NCBI GenBank assembly: GCA_037043015.1
Contig: CM073323.1
Coordinates: forward strand, 13,823,758 to 13,887,757
Source of the DNA: Bryum argenteum
Taxonomy: Eukaryota; Streptophyta; Bryopsida; Bryales; Bryaceae
Reading direction: 5' to 3'
DNA length: 64,000 nt
Shown here: piece by piece, positions 1 to 12,254 of the stretch
Layout of the letters: each line of letters opens with the position of its first letter
Numbering within the stretch: position 1 is the first letter of the stretch
Notes under the pieces: generated by a model
Told to the model about the DNA's origin: nothing
The model's database searches: none
What the model saw: the letters and a program-made list of their open reading frames with translations, nothing else
Program-made: the position numbers and the translations under genes

Positions 1-129
1 GTCAATTTTTGGAACAATAACTAAAAATAGCTCTAAGTACAAGATCTTACAGTTGGAAGTTTTAAAAGTATGTATAATAATAAATAAATTGGTATACACC
101 CTTAGGAGTGCATAGAAGTAGATAATTCC

Positions 130-1789
130 ACTTTTGAGGTATTGTGCTTCCAAAAAACACCAAGAAAATCTAAAGGCTAAGAGATATTTGATTTGATTAA
201 TTTAGATTTTGGATATGCAATGATGTTTCTAGACTAAAAAACTAAGAAAAGACATGGTTTTTGAGGAGTTGTTTTTCCTTCATTGACCGTTGGATTTCAA
301 CTTTAGTTTTTGGGTTTGATTCCAACTTGAATCTAGTTTTTGTAGCTCAAGTACTTTGAAGATAAAAGGTTGCTATGGCATTCAGTTGAGTGCAAATGGT
401 CTAGATTTGGACTATTTTTCTTCTATAAGTTTTTGGGCAATTTTCGCCAATGTTGCAAGGCCATTATTTTTTCAGCTAAATTATTTTTTTGTTGCTTTTT
501 ATTGGTACGAACCCGATATTGAGATAAAGGTTAACCCTTAAACGTTTCATACTATTTTTAGCAAAAACAATATTTTTTTGAAAGAGTGTCATAGATGAGA
601 AAGATGGTCAGTTCTTCAAATCTCAACCTCACAACTTATAGTAGACTTATTTTTAAGTCATGTAGACCAAATTTTCACTTTTGAAGCCTCATAGATTGCA
701 AGATTGGAACGTGTTAATACTAAAAAGATACAACAAAATTTCATCATTTTCATTGTACAGTGGAACTTCTACCAACAAATTGATTGCATTAAAAACCTCA
801 CCAACAAGAAGGTTGTTCACCTCCATCTCAAGAACACCCTTGTACAAGTATATCATCCAAAAAAAAAAAAAAAAAAGGCTTGAATATTAACCTTGCAATG
901 GTGAAAACCGCCAAAAAAATTACAAATGAAAAATAGTCCAAAACTAGACCTCTTACACTCAATTTATGCCACATTCTCAAAATATTTACAATTCAATCAA
1001 AATTTCTACCACTAAAACTAGACTTTAATTGGAATCCATCCCAACAAACAAAGTTGAAATTTAAGTGTAGATGAAGGAGAAATAGCTCTTCAAAATCCAT
1101 CTATATTTTTACTTTTTTCATCGAAGAAACATCATTGCAAATCCAATACCAAAGCTATTTCGATCAAAAAGCTTCCTACCAGAAAGGATTTGTCTTAAGA
1201 TCATAAATATGCAAGAAAAATTCTGAAAAAGTATTTTTGATTCCACGTAGCTGGCTTGCAATGGTAAAACATGCCTTATGTTTGAGAACCCACAACCATA
1301 AGTTGCCTCACTAAAATGCATGCCTTTAATCCTTACTTCATTTGTATGGTCTAAATTTCTTTTCTCCACAAGTAAGACTTCATTTGCAACCCAATGCAAG
1401 TGATTTTGTCAAAAATAGAGTTAAGATGAAGAATTTAAGGCTCTTCAAAGTTTTAGCCGTTCATCCAAAATATAGGAAAACGACAATAGGGACGTTTAGG
1501 GGCTAACAACTTTCTAGTTGGTAGCTTTTCATTGCAATAAGTCTATTGGTAGCATTTTCACTCCAAAGTGAAAATGATGAAATCCTTTAATAATTTTATG
1601 GTATTAATACATTATGATCTTGCAATCTATAAGGCCATATGACTCAAAAAAAATTTACATGACTTACAAAAGGTCATTAAAAGATCATATGTTTGAGATC
1701 TAAATAGCTTGCCTTCATATTCATCTATGACACTTTTTTGAGAATTAAGTTTATAAGCTTGAGACCCCCATTGGACAGTTAGGGGTTAA
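130..1789 (+). mobile_element. Old TTAA-family element copy, split by a younger copy
   Basis: The left half (about 130-534) and right half (1503-1789) align with the continuous copies at 3310-3981 and 55965-56825. Shared words include a 'gatttggactattttt' block near 400 and a 'gtgaaaatgatg' block near 1570. The right terminus ends in AGGGG followed by TTAA (1786-1789). The left terminus is not clear and may be truncated. The two halves are separated by a complete copy of the same family in the opposite orientation. No transposase is encoded; short ORFs here have no protein resemblance. Confidence 0.7.
531..1506 (-). mobile_element. Full-length TTAA-target inverted-repeat element (976 bp), nested
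   Basis: It starts TTAA-CCCTTAAACG (531-544) and ends CGTTTAGGGG-CTAA (1493-1506), giving about 10 bp of terminal inverted repeat and a TTAA/CTAA target duplication with one mismatch. Its reverse complement aligns along its length with the other copies of the family. A TTAA target with CCC-starting termini is the hallmark of piggyBac elements; Kolobok elements share the TTAA target. The element is non-autonomous: it has no ORF with transposase features. Confidence 0.8.
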
Positions 1790-1954
1790 TATTGTGTAAC
1801 TTGAGTATTTGTATTCTCTTGGGGAATCCCATGATGATTTTTCCTACTTTGATCATATTGTTGTTCATAGAGCCATCAAAGGAAGCCCCTAATGTGCTAC
1901 ACCTAAAGTGCTTGAATTCCAAAAGTAGTTAAACGTTGCACATAAATATACGGT

Positions 1955-2720
1955 TCTTGATGAACCTTTCTTCATCGTTGGATTCAACGTCCTTTGTTGG
2001 ATTGGATTCCAACTAAAGTCTAGTTTTTACACTAGAAAGTAGCTCATTTTGAGTTATCTGAAGATATGGCATGCATTTTGGTGCAAGAGGTTTAGTTTTA
2101 GACACTAATTCCTTTGTAGATTTTGCGGAAGTTTCAACTACTGCAAGGTCATAATTTATAAACAAAAAATTATTTCTATGATATCTTTTTGGTAAAAGGG
2201 TGATCTTAAAACGAAGATTAACAAAGTCTCTCTAGTTGAAGGTTCTTTAGTTACAATAAGTTTGTTGATAGCACGGCTACTTCAAAGTAGAAATAATGGA
2301 ATCTCAAATTTCTCTTTTAGTACAAGCATGTTATTAGGCATCATATGTCGCTTTATCATTTCAAATTCGATGCACATCACTTGCAATAAGTCTTGTACGA
2401 GATTGTACGGTAGATATCTAAATAGCTTATAGTCATTTAGTACATACATGATACTTTGAAAGCATCGATGTCTTTAAGTGAAAAAACGTATAGATGTATT
2501 CGGGTTAGACACTCTAAATGCTGAAATTCAATGTTTTAATGATAGACTAAAACCTTGAAGATGAGTATTTTCTTCCCCCTATGTTTGATTTTGACATTAA
2601 ATTGTATCTAAATTAGCCTAGTTTTTGAGGTTGAAACTCTCAGCTCAACCTAAGATGGTTTGAAGATATAGTATGCATTTTTGTGTAAGACTAGTTTTTG
2701 CTTTGTAAAACATGAGGCAA
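1955..2720 (+). mobile_element. Degenerate TTAA-family fragments
   Basis: 1955-2480 aligns with the middle and right parts of the 56-kb copy: an 'aaagtctagttttta' stretch, then 'gcatgcattttggtgcaagagg', then a TTAA at 2211-2214 at the very site where the 531-1506 copy inserted. A second, weaker match ('gaagatatagtatgcattttt') lies at 2540-2720. No termini are preserved. Confidence 0.55.
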
Positions 2721-3309
2721 GTGCATTTCTTGAATCAAGAATATTCTTCATGATTATTTTCTACACATGTATGCTTTTAGGATGAAGTTCAACAAGTTAA
2801 TACTTTTTGGTATTTTTTATATGCTTGTACATTGCTTTCTTTTGTCCTACCATGATTCCTACCATCTTGGTAGGACAAAAAAAACATTGTGCTTCCTAAA
2901 CAATAGCGCTTCGTTATAAGGGCCATGTTGAGTCTTCAAATGGTGGCTTCTCTTTTATACCAATCAACATATTATCAAGTAGTAGCCACTATTAGGAACA
3001 TGGTGATAGCCATAATCATTTCAACTTGATTAAAGAGCTTGCAACAATGGTTTTTAATCCAATTTTCTCCTACCAGCCAATGTCATTGTCTTGTTCATTT
3101 TGCTCGACATTGACAATCCATAAAGTGTGATGCTTCTTGTAGCAAGAAATATATAAAATTAGAAGGAATGGCCATGTACATTGGTCTTGAATCTTGTAGC
3201 ATTTGTATGATGTATCAAATAATCCATGGAAGTACAACCATAATATTGATTTGTTAATTTGTGTTGATTTGGGTAAATTTGGGAAGCAACCTTAAATCTT
3301 ATAACAACG
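2721..3309. other. AT-rich intergenic sequence
   Basis: No reading frame with recognisable protein features on either strand. A short imperfect palindrome (cctaccatgattcctaccatcttggtagg) sits at about 2842-2875. Otherwise unremarkable AT-rich sequence between two element copies. Confidence 0.5.
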
Positions 3310-3981
3310 TTAACCCTTAACCGGGTCGAATGTCGAAAAGGGACATTTTAAATGACTATAACAACTTTGAAGAGCCATATTTTCTTCATCCGAAGTTTAT
3401 TTTGAAAGAAAGTGAATAAATGGATGATTTTCATAAAGTTGTATCTTCTTTAACCATTGTTGGATTTTGGGATGGATTCCTATTAGAGTCGTTTTTTGGT
3501 GGTAGAAAACTTTATAAAATCAAAGATGTATTGAAGATAAGGCTTAGATTTGAATGTAAAGGGTTGAGTTTTGGACTATTCTTTCTTTGTGAATTTTTTG
3601 GCATTTTTTACTATTACAAGGTCATCATTTGTGCGAAGATATTTTTATCATGTCTCTTTTTTGTTCAAAGGTGTTAGAAAAAATAAACTTAAACATCTTT
3701 GTAATTGGTGATTATTTATTGCATTAATTCTATTGGTAGCATTTCCACCTCAAAGTGAAAATGTTGAGATTTTGGGATGTTTTTTTTAGTGTTAATATGT
3801 TATGATCTTGCAAATTGCAATTTGTAAGACCTCATGACTCAAAATTTGACCCACATGATGTAAAATATGTCTACTACTTGTACAATTAGGATTTTCACAA
3901 CTTACCTTTGTTCTATTTATGATACTTGTTTTGAGAATGTGTCCTTTGTTCTACCAATGAGTTGAACCATTTAAGGGTTAA
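3310..3981 (+). mobile_element. TTAA-target inverted-repeat element (672 bp)
   Basis: The ends are TTAA-CCCTTAACCG (3310-3323) and CATTTAAGGG-TTAA (3968-3981), so both TTAA duplications are intact. The interior matches the family copies at 130-534 and 55965-56825. It contains an 85-codon ORF (3420-3677) that is simply the family's internal sequence and resembles no protein. Non-autonomous. Confidence 0.8.
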
Positions 3982-4260
3982 GGAATGAGGCATGATGTGG
4001 TGGAAAGTCACAACTTATGGTCAAAATTTAGTATTTTTCTTTCTTCTATGCTCATTTCATTGTTTGTATATGGTAAATAATACGGACTGCTTATATTAAC
4101 TTTTATACATATTTATGTACTCATTATGCTAAAAGTGTCAAGTTAAACTTAATTGTTAACTAGGATATCAAGAATCATAAATGAATATATGAGTTTCTAT
4201 TTTTTCAAACTATAATTTCAGTCACAAAGTAGTCATATAATCTGCAAATTTGAATTGTTA

Positions 4261-4266
<6 letters not shown>

Positions 4267-4333
<67 letters not shown>
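4267..4333. repeat. (TA)n microsatellite
   Basis: Uninterrupted TA dinucleotide run of about 66 bp in intergenic sequence. Confidence 0.95.
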
Positions 4334-4335
<2 letters not shown>

Positions 4336-4464
4336 TTTACAGTATTTTATTCCATTTATGTCATTATTTTTATCATTATAATATAATTTTGTTCATATGA
4401 AGGGAATTTTCATTAAATTATGCCACTCTAATCATAGAAGTAGAACTTCTTCTCGGAAGTATAG

Positions 4465-4850
4465 TCACAACATAGTAAGGCACCACAAGCCTTGGCTTGA
4501 TGGTTAGGGCTTAGGCCCCCAATGAGGAGGTCGTGGGTTCTATTCCCCATGCCGGCGTGGTGCTCACCACTATAGTCCACCCAACTATTGTGGGGGTCTT
4601 TGGACCTTGTTGTATGGGTACCTCAAAGCCCTTTGGGAGGATACTATGTCAAGTATCTTCAAGGCACTAGTAACTAGGCTAGAAACTAGCGTAGTTATAG
4701 TGTCCACCCTCGAGAGGGGGGGAAGTAGTATTGTTCCAATCTCCCCTTGTCCGGTGTCCATCGGGATATTAGCATTATGAACGGACACTTCATTCACGCC
4801 GGCCCCTTAGAAAGGGACTGGAGTTTCTATCTATCTATCACAACATAGTA
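4465..4850 (+). mobile_element. tRNA-derived SINE with 13-bp target-site duplication
   Basis: A 360-bp body (4478-4837) is flanked by identical 13-bp direct repeats, TCACAACATAGTA, at 4465-4477 and 4838-4850. The head carries RNA polymerase III-like internal promoter boxes: box A-like TGGCTTGATGG (4493-4503) and box B-like GGTTCTATTCC (4536-4546). The rest is a tRNA-unrelated body ending in a short (CTAT)n tail. A diverged second copy lies at 28014-28222. The small antisense ORF inside is incidental. Box spacing and the precise target duplication make this a SINE rather than a functional tRNA gene. Confidence 0.85.
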
Positions 4851-7800
4851 GAGTTCAAAGAGTTTCATAATGCAAATAGGATTTGGTATAGTTTTTTGAG
4901 TTTGTGAAATGGTCTCAAGGTTTAAATGAAAAATTTACAAAAATTGTTAAGGTTAAACATAGAAGAACTTGTGACACATTTAAGTGAGCACACAATTGTA
5001 AAGTAATTGGTCAATATGTCAAACACAACAACTTCACTTCTATCCTTTTTTTACCAATCCAACAAAAATATCAATTGTTCACAATTAGTGGCACAAATAA
5101 CAAAAAAAACCAACCGTGTACTCATAGCTGGCATTAATTTATCAATGTACATGTCAATAATAGATTATTTATAAAAAGACTAAATCACTGAAACTACTAC
5201 GAAGCTATGTGCACAAATTTAGGTTCTTAGATGCATGAGCTGCCACTAATGTCATTATTTCATCATAAAGTTGTTGGTTTTTTTTTTAAAAAATGGATCT
5301 TAAAATAAGTATTTTTAGGCATGTAGACTTTATTCTTCGGGGAAGTTGATTATTTGACAGAAACTACCAACCTTGACCGACGACTAGGTGTCATTAAAAA
5401 TTTCGTATCTAATGATCCACACATCGGAACAATATGAAACCAAGCTCATTGGGTGAATCTTTTCTTTTCCTTCACACAAGAAAGGGTGGGACCAAGCCGG
5501 TGGGCACTTTAAGACTGACCGTCCACCTTAAGACTGACCGTCCACCTTGCGAAGGCTGTTGTCGGTCTCGGAAGTGAACAGAAGGCAGAAGGCAGCGACA
5601 AGACCCCAACTTTTTGATTCTATTCCTTTTTGACAACAGACTCCAGTAATTCAAGGGGCCTGAATGATGGAGATGGGGCGCTACCATTTCTTCAGAAACG
5701 TGCACTAGGGACAGCAAGATATGGTACTGACCAAAAAGACATCCGGATAAGAACTCCGCAATACTTTTCCATAAATGAGTGGGGGCGATACTGTTAGGAT
5801 TACTCTCCGTACATAAGTTAATACATCGTTTGATAACTGATCAGACACTTATGTGATGCGCCTCTTATCTCCAACAGGACTACATTTCATTCATATTTGA
5901 CTGGTCTCGATATCAGACTTGTACGACCTTCACAGCACAAACAACACTAGCATCAAATGGCTTGTAACAACTTCAGGAGCTAATTAAGTGATATTTGTAC
6001 TCTCTGTCTTACGATGTCAAATGTTAATTGGACATATATGAAGCTACCAAGAAGATACTATCTTCATAACTGACAGAGCTACTTAAAACCAACCATGTTT
6101 GCAAAACCAGTTGTACGCTAACAAGGATTTCAGATTTCAACATTAATCTCACACCTGAAAACAGACATGTGTGACAGAAGCTGCTGGCTAAGGTTTAGAT
6201 TTCAACTCCAGGCGTGAAGTATGGATCCTGATCAGTTTTCACATGCATGGTTGCTTCGATCATGTATATCCCCGACATCAGAGCAGGAAAAGAGACGCAA
6301 ACCTCGGGTGGGAGACTAGAGTCGCGTAATGAACAAATTAAGCTCTACTAGAGGGACAGATCATGACTACGAACTTGAACGCATCGCGCCGTAGCAAAAG
6401 AAAAGATGGCAGGCGCAAATAGGGAGAGCAGAACCCGAATTTACGGCAGATTGAACAGTTTGATGTCGGTCATACCTTGTGGCAGTGGCAGCTCGAAAAA
6501 GATCGAGCGCTTCCGTAGTGCTTCGCAAAGCCCACGGTATTGATGTGCTCAATTGAGACGCTAGCTGCGCTGGGCTGCGGTGTAACCAGAAACGGATTCT
6601 GTACTCTGCAAAATTATGTACGAACGACAGCACCCGGCAACCCATAACGTACGTTTTGTTTACAGAACATTCAAGCCCACATAAAGAGTCAATCAAGTTG
6701 CATGGCTCCTCAATTCCATTCACCTGATGACAGGAACCATATAACATCATACACCTCCATTAGTACCGCATTCATGCAGGGGCAGTGACGACGTCGACGA
6801 AGTATAATATACAGAATGATGATGTCTCCAAGGTCTCACATGTGAGAGGGCATCGAAATTTAAAGTGTGCAGATCTTGCCTGCGTTCAATTCAAAGTCGG
6901 GCCAACTCTACAACATGTGTTTCACTTCGTCACCAGTAATCCTCATAAATCACGGATACAGCTACTAGTGTTGAAAGGAATAGGTAGACCTCGTGTCCCA
7001 GAAGGGGACTTGCTAAAGCTGGTCACTGTTACATGGACCACCGTGTGCGACTGCTCGTGTTCCCCGCCCGCAGCAGGCAACTCATAGTAGAGATTTACAC
7101 ATACTAGCAAAATTTGCTGCAAGTGAAACGTGTCCCCAAAGTTCACAGCTCTCGACGCAGAGCCCGTGAGTTACAGAGATCGACGACCGGTGTTTAGACA
7201 TAACCACAAGGACTCTCCAAGTCTCGGTTACTTTGCTGCTGCTTCTCCTACAAGGTCACAGCTCGCTGCCCGGCTGCGACCTACCTACGCTACCTGCTAG
7301 CTTACTTACTAGCTACCGAGCCTTATTATCATATACTAAAACCTTCCGTAGATTTGTGCGGCAATTGGACAGGAGGGAAAAAACCACGACGAATTGCCAC
7401 CCCACGACTACTGAACCGCTACTTATCGGGATCCGTTACGAGACGGAAAATTAGAGGGAGGGACGGAGGAAAGTCACTAATTAGCTACGCTAGACAACCC
7501 CGCAGTGTCCCCATTGATCAGTGCGAGCAAGTTGCTGTTCTAAGGAGAGATACAGGACTTAACTTGACTTGCGGTCAGTCAGAGTTGCTAGCTCCGCATT
7601 ATCATGTACATGATGGGGAAAACAAGGGGGGAAAAAGCTGAAGAAAGGAAACAGAAAAGGTTCCATGAATAAATACCCTGTGCAGTCACTGGATTTACAG
7701 TAAAATGGCTCCGAATGCGTCGAGATTGGGCGCCTGCATGCCCTGAAGTTACCATCATGCCTGCTCCGCGTCAGGAAGGAACATGCACAACCACCATCAC

Positions 7801-7960
7801 AAAATTCAAACACAGCAGCTCCGATAGCGGTTGCAGAACCACGCACGTCGTCCAATTCACCGCGGCATCACATACAGACATGGCCGCCGCACAGGGTTAA
7901 TCTCCAGTGCAGTTCCCAGCGATCCAGCTCCCGGTGGATTATGTATTGTATTGATGTAGG
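4851..7960. other. Intergenic and probable AHL 3' flank; no supported gene
   Basis: From about 5460 the sequence becomes GC-richer and less repetitive, typical of gene-flanking DNA. The longest ORFs (for example 6367-6750, minus) show no domain, no family resemblance and no consistent exon structure. The part nearest 7960 is probably 3' untranslated sequence of the AHL gene. A direct duplication of about 20 bp ('aagactgaccgtccacctt') occurs at 5510-5548. Confidence 0.4.
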
Positions 7961-8815
7961 CTAGTATGGTTGCGGCCTCTGTGCGTGGCCCCCGCTCGAT
8001 GCCCATGGACTGAGCACGTCCTGCCCAGTCGACAATTGCGCCGCCTGCTGGCTGCTCAGGTTCGGGTTGTTGCTGCCCTGTGGGACTATGTTGTACAACG
8101 ATTGCAGTGTCGTGGTAGGATTATACGGCACCATATCTGACGGTTGCATTGCCGGGGCGCCCGCCGCGGCCGTCACCTGGAGCAGCGGCTCCTCGTCCGC
8201 CAGAGGCAGCCGATCATACGTCGCTCCTGTAAACGACGTCGCGATCACCAGTACGGGGCTGGCAGCCATTAGCGCGCCCGCCACACAGCCCCCCAGCACC
8301 TGCCCTGACGCGCCTGCGAACGAGATGGTGAGCCCCGTAGGTGGTACGGGCGATGGAGGAGGCAGATACGAGCCTGACAGTGATATTATCTCAAACCGCC
8401 CGTGGATAGTCACGGTAGCGCCCGGCGTCGTGGGCTGCCGTAGCGTCACATTCGTAACGGTTCCGCTCCCGCCCATCACACACACACCCCTCTGCCGCCG
8501 CCTCGCGAAATCGGCCACGCTCTCCCACACGTCGTGCCCACTCGCCACCTCCAGCACGTGCGGTCGCATGGCGTTTCCATTCTCGCGGGTGATGATCACA
8601 GGAGGTTTAGGTTTGTTCTTCGATCCCGGAGGGCGCCCTCTTGGTTTCCGCGATGGCTCGCCAGCCCCCGGTGGCGGTTTCGTTCGGCCTTTGCTACGTT
8701 TCGGAGGCCTGCCAGGCACGCTCCCACCGCTGCCTTGCTCATCGTCCGACGAGTTGTTGCCCGGCGGCGACGGCCGGAGCCCCGCCTCGGTGCCACCCTC
8801 ACCGACCCCGGCCAT
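7961..8815 (-). CDS. AT-hook motif nuclear-localized (AHL) DNA-binding protein
   Basis: Nuclear architectural DNA-binding protein; AHL proteins bind the minor groove of AT-rich DNA and act in transcription and chromatin complexes in land plants. From the first in-frame ATG (8815) it is 284 residues. A type-I AT-hook, [12 protein letters not shown], lies at about residues 58-69. A PPC/DUF296 domain spans about 83-200, with the hallmark [16 protein letters not shown] and the later GQVLGG...GAL block that mediates trimerisation in the family. The N-terminus is acidic and low-complexity; a [10 protein letters not shown] stretch precedes the hook and may be a nuclear localisation signal. The C-terminal tail is S/Q/A-rich. 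The frame stays open upstream to about 8980 with a Q-rich stretch but no other ATG, so an upstream exon or a long in-frame leader is possible. One AT-hook and an apparently intronless frame suggest clade A. Confidence 0.9.
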   Translation of the reverse strand: MAGVGEGGTEAGLRPSPPGNNSSDDEQGSGGSVPGRPPKRSKGRTKPPPGAGEPSRKPRGRPPGSKNKPKPPVIITRENGNAMRPHVLEVASGHDVWESVADFARRRQRGVCVMGGSGTVTNVTLRQPTTPGATVTIHGRFEIISLSGSYLPPPSPVPPTGLTISFAGASGQVLGGCVAGALMAASPVLVIATSFTGATYDRLPLADEEPLLQVTAAAGAPAMQPSDMVPYNPTTTLQSLYNIVPQGSNNPNLSSQQAAQLSTGQDVLSPWASSGGHAQRPQPY

Positions 8816-11118
8816 AAACACATGCCCAAACTCCAGCGGCGCAGGCGGCTGCTGATGATGTTGTTGCTGCTGCCTGTTGTGCCTATCCTCCCAGAGCTTA
8901 TCGGGATGGCTCCTCACGATCCCCCACGGTGCATCAATCTGAGTCACTTTATATGAAGTTAGGGTCGCCAGCGCGTACACTTGGGCTCACACACAAGTGT
9001 TACTTCTACCCTCCAAAAACACACTGAGGTGCGGGAAACACTTACTTCTTGCGCCTGGGCTCTAGTGCAAAGCCGGGCCTGTCCTTGATGAGCGTGACCA
9101 ACCCAACCCCTGGAATATCACTTTGGGTCTTGACCAGGCCCACCACGAAGCATGGGTGAGTGACGTTAAGATAGATACGCCACTGATCGCTCTCCTACTT
9201 AATCAGGATCTACATCACGCAGCAGGCCTCGTCGTCTTCTTCGCAAACTCAAGTAATGATGGCTCAGAGTCTTGTAGAACGTAATTCTCTGCGTGTTCAA
9301 AGGTGGGAAAATTTTGACCGGGAATCCGATTCGCAGGGCGTTTTCAGAGAGTTGAGTCCCAAAATACGACAGTGACAGAAAAGGATGCTTTATCATGAAA
9401 GACGTTTTTAGCAGTCACAATTGAGAAAGCGATGTTTGAAAAAGCAACAGACTGAGGTATGCCCACTTGGATTGGAGGTGGCTGGTGGCTCTGAATTTAG
9501 GTGGCAAAGCTCTCAATGATTTCGAACTGGTCGCTTCGAACTGGTGCTCTGGTCGAAAGCAGCAGCAAACCCCAGCGAACGACTAATCCCAATTGCGCTT
9601 ACACTGGAAACCTCCCTCCCAGGCAGCAAGGGATCACCAGGTTGGCAAGAGCCTGATTGAATCGCTCAGAGAAAAAGGACGGATGACCCTGAGGCGCCTA
9701 TGGCAAACCTGACACTGACGAAGTACAACAGCAGATCTTGCGACCAGTGGCACTAGATGTTGACCTGCCTGCACGTTGGTATTGTCAACAACTCGAGTCG
9801 ACGTCCTTGTGCGTCTCACAAACGCCAGCCAGATGCCAGATTCTACCCGAACCTTTCTCACTACGGATCAGTCCTCACAAGCTCCAACACCTAAATGAAC
9901 GCACAAAAGTGGCATGTACCGGAAGGAGCGCGCCTTGTACACGCCGTACTTCACCCGCAAGAACGCGAACAACCCCACCAGTGAAGCGTCCGAACGTTAC
10001 TCTCATCATACTGAGGGGGGGGGAGGAGTGAGGGAGTTCTGAAGAGCACTAGCTAGCGAGACAGACGGACGACAGACAGACAGGCGAGCTCCAGGGGTCG
10101 ACAATGACGACCAGACCTAGCTGGAGGGGGGAGCTCTGTCAAAGCCCACGAGGATAGCCTGCGAGCGGCACTGTAGACAGCTCGCAGGAGCAGGAGGAGC
10201 AGCAGCGGCAGCAGCAACAGCGGCAGCAAGCAGCAGCAGGAGGGGAGTGGGGGAGAGGACCGTTTGCAGCAGTGCCTGGGATGGGTTGTGGGGTGCGCAC
10301 TGTAGAGAGGTGAGCTTCGTGGTGATGAGGCGCATCGAAGTTACAAAACAAAGAAACTCCAGCTAGAGAGCATGAATGGGATGGGTGAGGTACTGAAAGT
10401 CTCCGGATTACGTCGCTCGATCAGGAGGGTCTTTGCGATGCTCCCGTCCGATTGGGGAAAGGGCTTGTTACCATCTGCTAGCGTACAGCGCGAGGGTGGC
10501 TAGTGCGAGGGATGCTTAGACTTGGAATAGAATAAGTTAGTACCGAGGCATGACGACGGCGACGACGACTGCTAGACGGGCTGGAGCTTTGACCGCCAGG
10601 CCAGCGGCCTGTGCTGCTGGCTACTGCTGCTGCCTGGGCTAGCTAGCTAGCAAATGGGATGGGATGGGATGGGCTCCCGTCCTGTCCGGAGCAGCGCCCG
10701 TGGCCCGTGGGAGTGGTGGAACCACCCCGCCCGCCCTCCCTCCGCCCGTGTCACCACTGCCGACTGCCCGGAACTTCCCACTCCATCAATGCCCTACCGT
10801 CCTCCGGTGAACCTATCACCACCCCCCTCTACTTCTTCCTACCTCTTTTTCTTTTTTCTTCGTAAGGTAACCCGTACCTAAAGGCAACCATATTTGCAGA
10901 ACCAATCTTAGAGCTAGGTCCCATCATGGTAGACAAAGCTGTGGGTCAAGAATTGTGGGGAAGTTTGAAATGAGTGATTGGCTCAAAGTAGGATTTCTTA
11001 AGATGTAATTGGTCAAGAATGATAGTCTTGGCTCACTAGTGACCCTCTCCACCGTAGTCTAAATTGACATTTTGATGTTGCTTACAGAAGACCTCGTAAA
11101 AGAACTTCCCAAATATTA
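8816..11118 (-). promoter_or_regulatory. Probable 5' UTR and promoter region of the AHL gene
   Basis: GC-richer, non-repetitive sequence upstream of the AHL start. It has no convincing coding exon. It contains a CAG/CGG-type trinucleotide run (about 10195-10240) and a (TGGGA)n run (about 10653-10675), both common in long plant leaders. An upstream ATG at about 8936 opens a very short frame that stops within a few codons. The extent of transcription cannot be judged from sequence. Confidence 0.4.
10195..10240. repeat. Imperfect CAG/CGG trinucleotide repeat
   Basis: Imperfect run of cag, cgg and caa triplets about 45 bp long, in the presumed AHL leader region. Frames through it give only homopolymeric Ala or Cys/Arg stretches and are not supported as proteins. 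Confidence 0.8.
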
Positions 11119-11481
11119 TTAACCCTTAAACGCCTGAGCGCTCGGGGCCGCTTCCAACAGAATCTCCTCTGTAGCTCTCAAACACAATAATTTTTCACTA
11201 ATATTTTGATGTCAAATTGGTCACCTTCTTCTCATGCATTCAAAAAGTGAAATTTTAGAACTCAAATCACAATTGTATGAGTGATTTTGTGCTTTGAAAG
11301 GATTGTGGTAGGTAGGTTGGGGTTGTATAATACTTGTAGTATGTTGCAAGCTCATCATTCATTGGATCATTCATGATGCCCAAGTTCAAAAAGTGCACTA
11401 TTCATGATGCCCAAGTGCAAAAGATGTTGTGATCCAATACTGGGCTGCCCAAATCCGTATAGCTAGGCGTTTAAGGGTTAA
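11119..11481 (+). mobile_element. TTAA-target inverted-repeat MITE (363 bp)
   Basis: Left end TTAA-CCCTTAAACGCC (11119-11134) and right end GGCGTTTAAGGG-TTAA (11466-11481): a perfect 12-bp terminal inverted repeat with perfect TTAA duplications. The interior holds a duplicated 'catgatgcccaagt' motif and a 'gggctgcccaaa' motif that also occurs near the right ends of the 18.6-kb and 23.7-kb elements. No coding capacity. Confidence 0.9.
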
Positions 11482-12254
11482 CAAAGACTATGCAAAGGGA
11501 ACCTACCAATGTCGTTACCATAAATATTCTATTGAAGCTTAACATATAGTGTAGAGTTATTTTGACTACGGTGTTGTTATACTTGAGTTTTATGCATGGC
11601 TTTTCCTTTCAAGCTATGGTCTAAGAAAAAAATATTTAATTTGTTTCATTGTGATAACAACTTTAAAGATTCTTTGTGATTTAATTGGGGAAAAAGTTGA
11701 TAAAATGCTCTAACTCCCATCATATATTGAATTTTAGCTCGATGGAAAATTGATTGAACTTTAAGTATTGCGTACATGTGGTATGAGTGAGAAGGATCGC
11801 CAACAACTTCCGAATGATAATAAATGTAGTTCGTTAGAAGGAGTTGCAAGTTGAAAAGTGTGTTTCTTTAAGTCATTGTTGTTATGTTCAATGGACATAT
11901 CATCAAGTGTAGGTAAAAGTGTAAAACAGACGCTTTATTCATGCCGATCCTTACCGGTATAGTGTTCTTCTTCTTCTTCTATTTCTTCTCAGTTTGCACT
12001 TATTTCATAATTGACAATGTACCATATTATGTTACCAAATGGCTTCAATGCAGAAACAAGTTCATTTTATAGTTTTAACATCTTTTTCCCATTAAAGTTC
12101 ATGAAAATTTCTGTTAGCAATCAGACTTGGCTTCTTTCAAACATACATTACATACAATAGAGGTTAAAACCATATGTTATTGTACAATATTCAATTTAAA
12201 GTTTTACACAACCTACTATACTGCTCTAAATGAGGTGAAAACATGACTTTGACA
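11482..12254. other. AT-rich intergenic sequence
   Basis: Nothing recognisable beyond a short (ttc)n run near 11968. No supported gene. Confidence 0.5.

Noticed and set aside
4491-4560. Functional tRNA gene with box A and box B
   Set aside because: The sequence does not fold as a full tRNA by eye, and it is the head of a 360-bp unit with 13-bp target duplications, so it is a SINE.
8067-8956. Long open frames antisense to the AHL gene
   Set aside because: They are shadows of a GC-rich, low-complexity coding sequence; only the minus-strand frame has AT-hook and PPC motifs.
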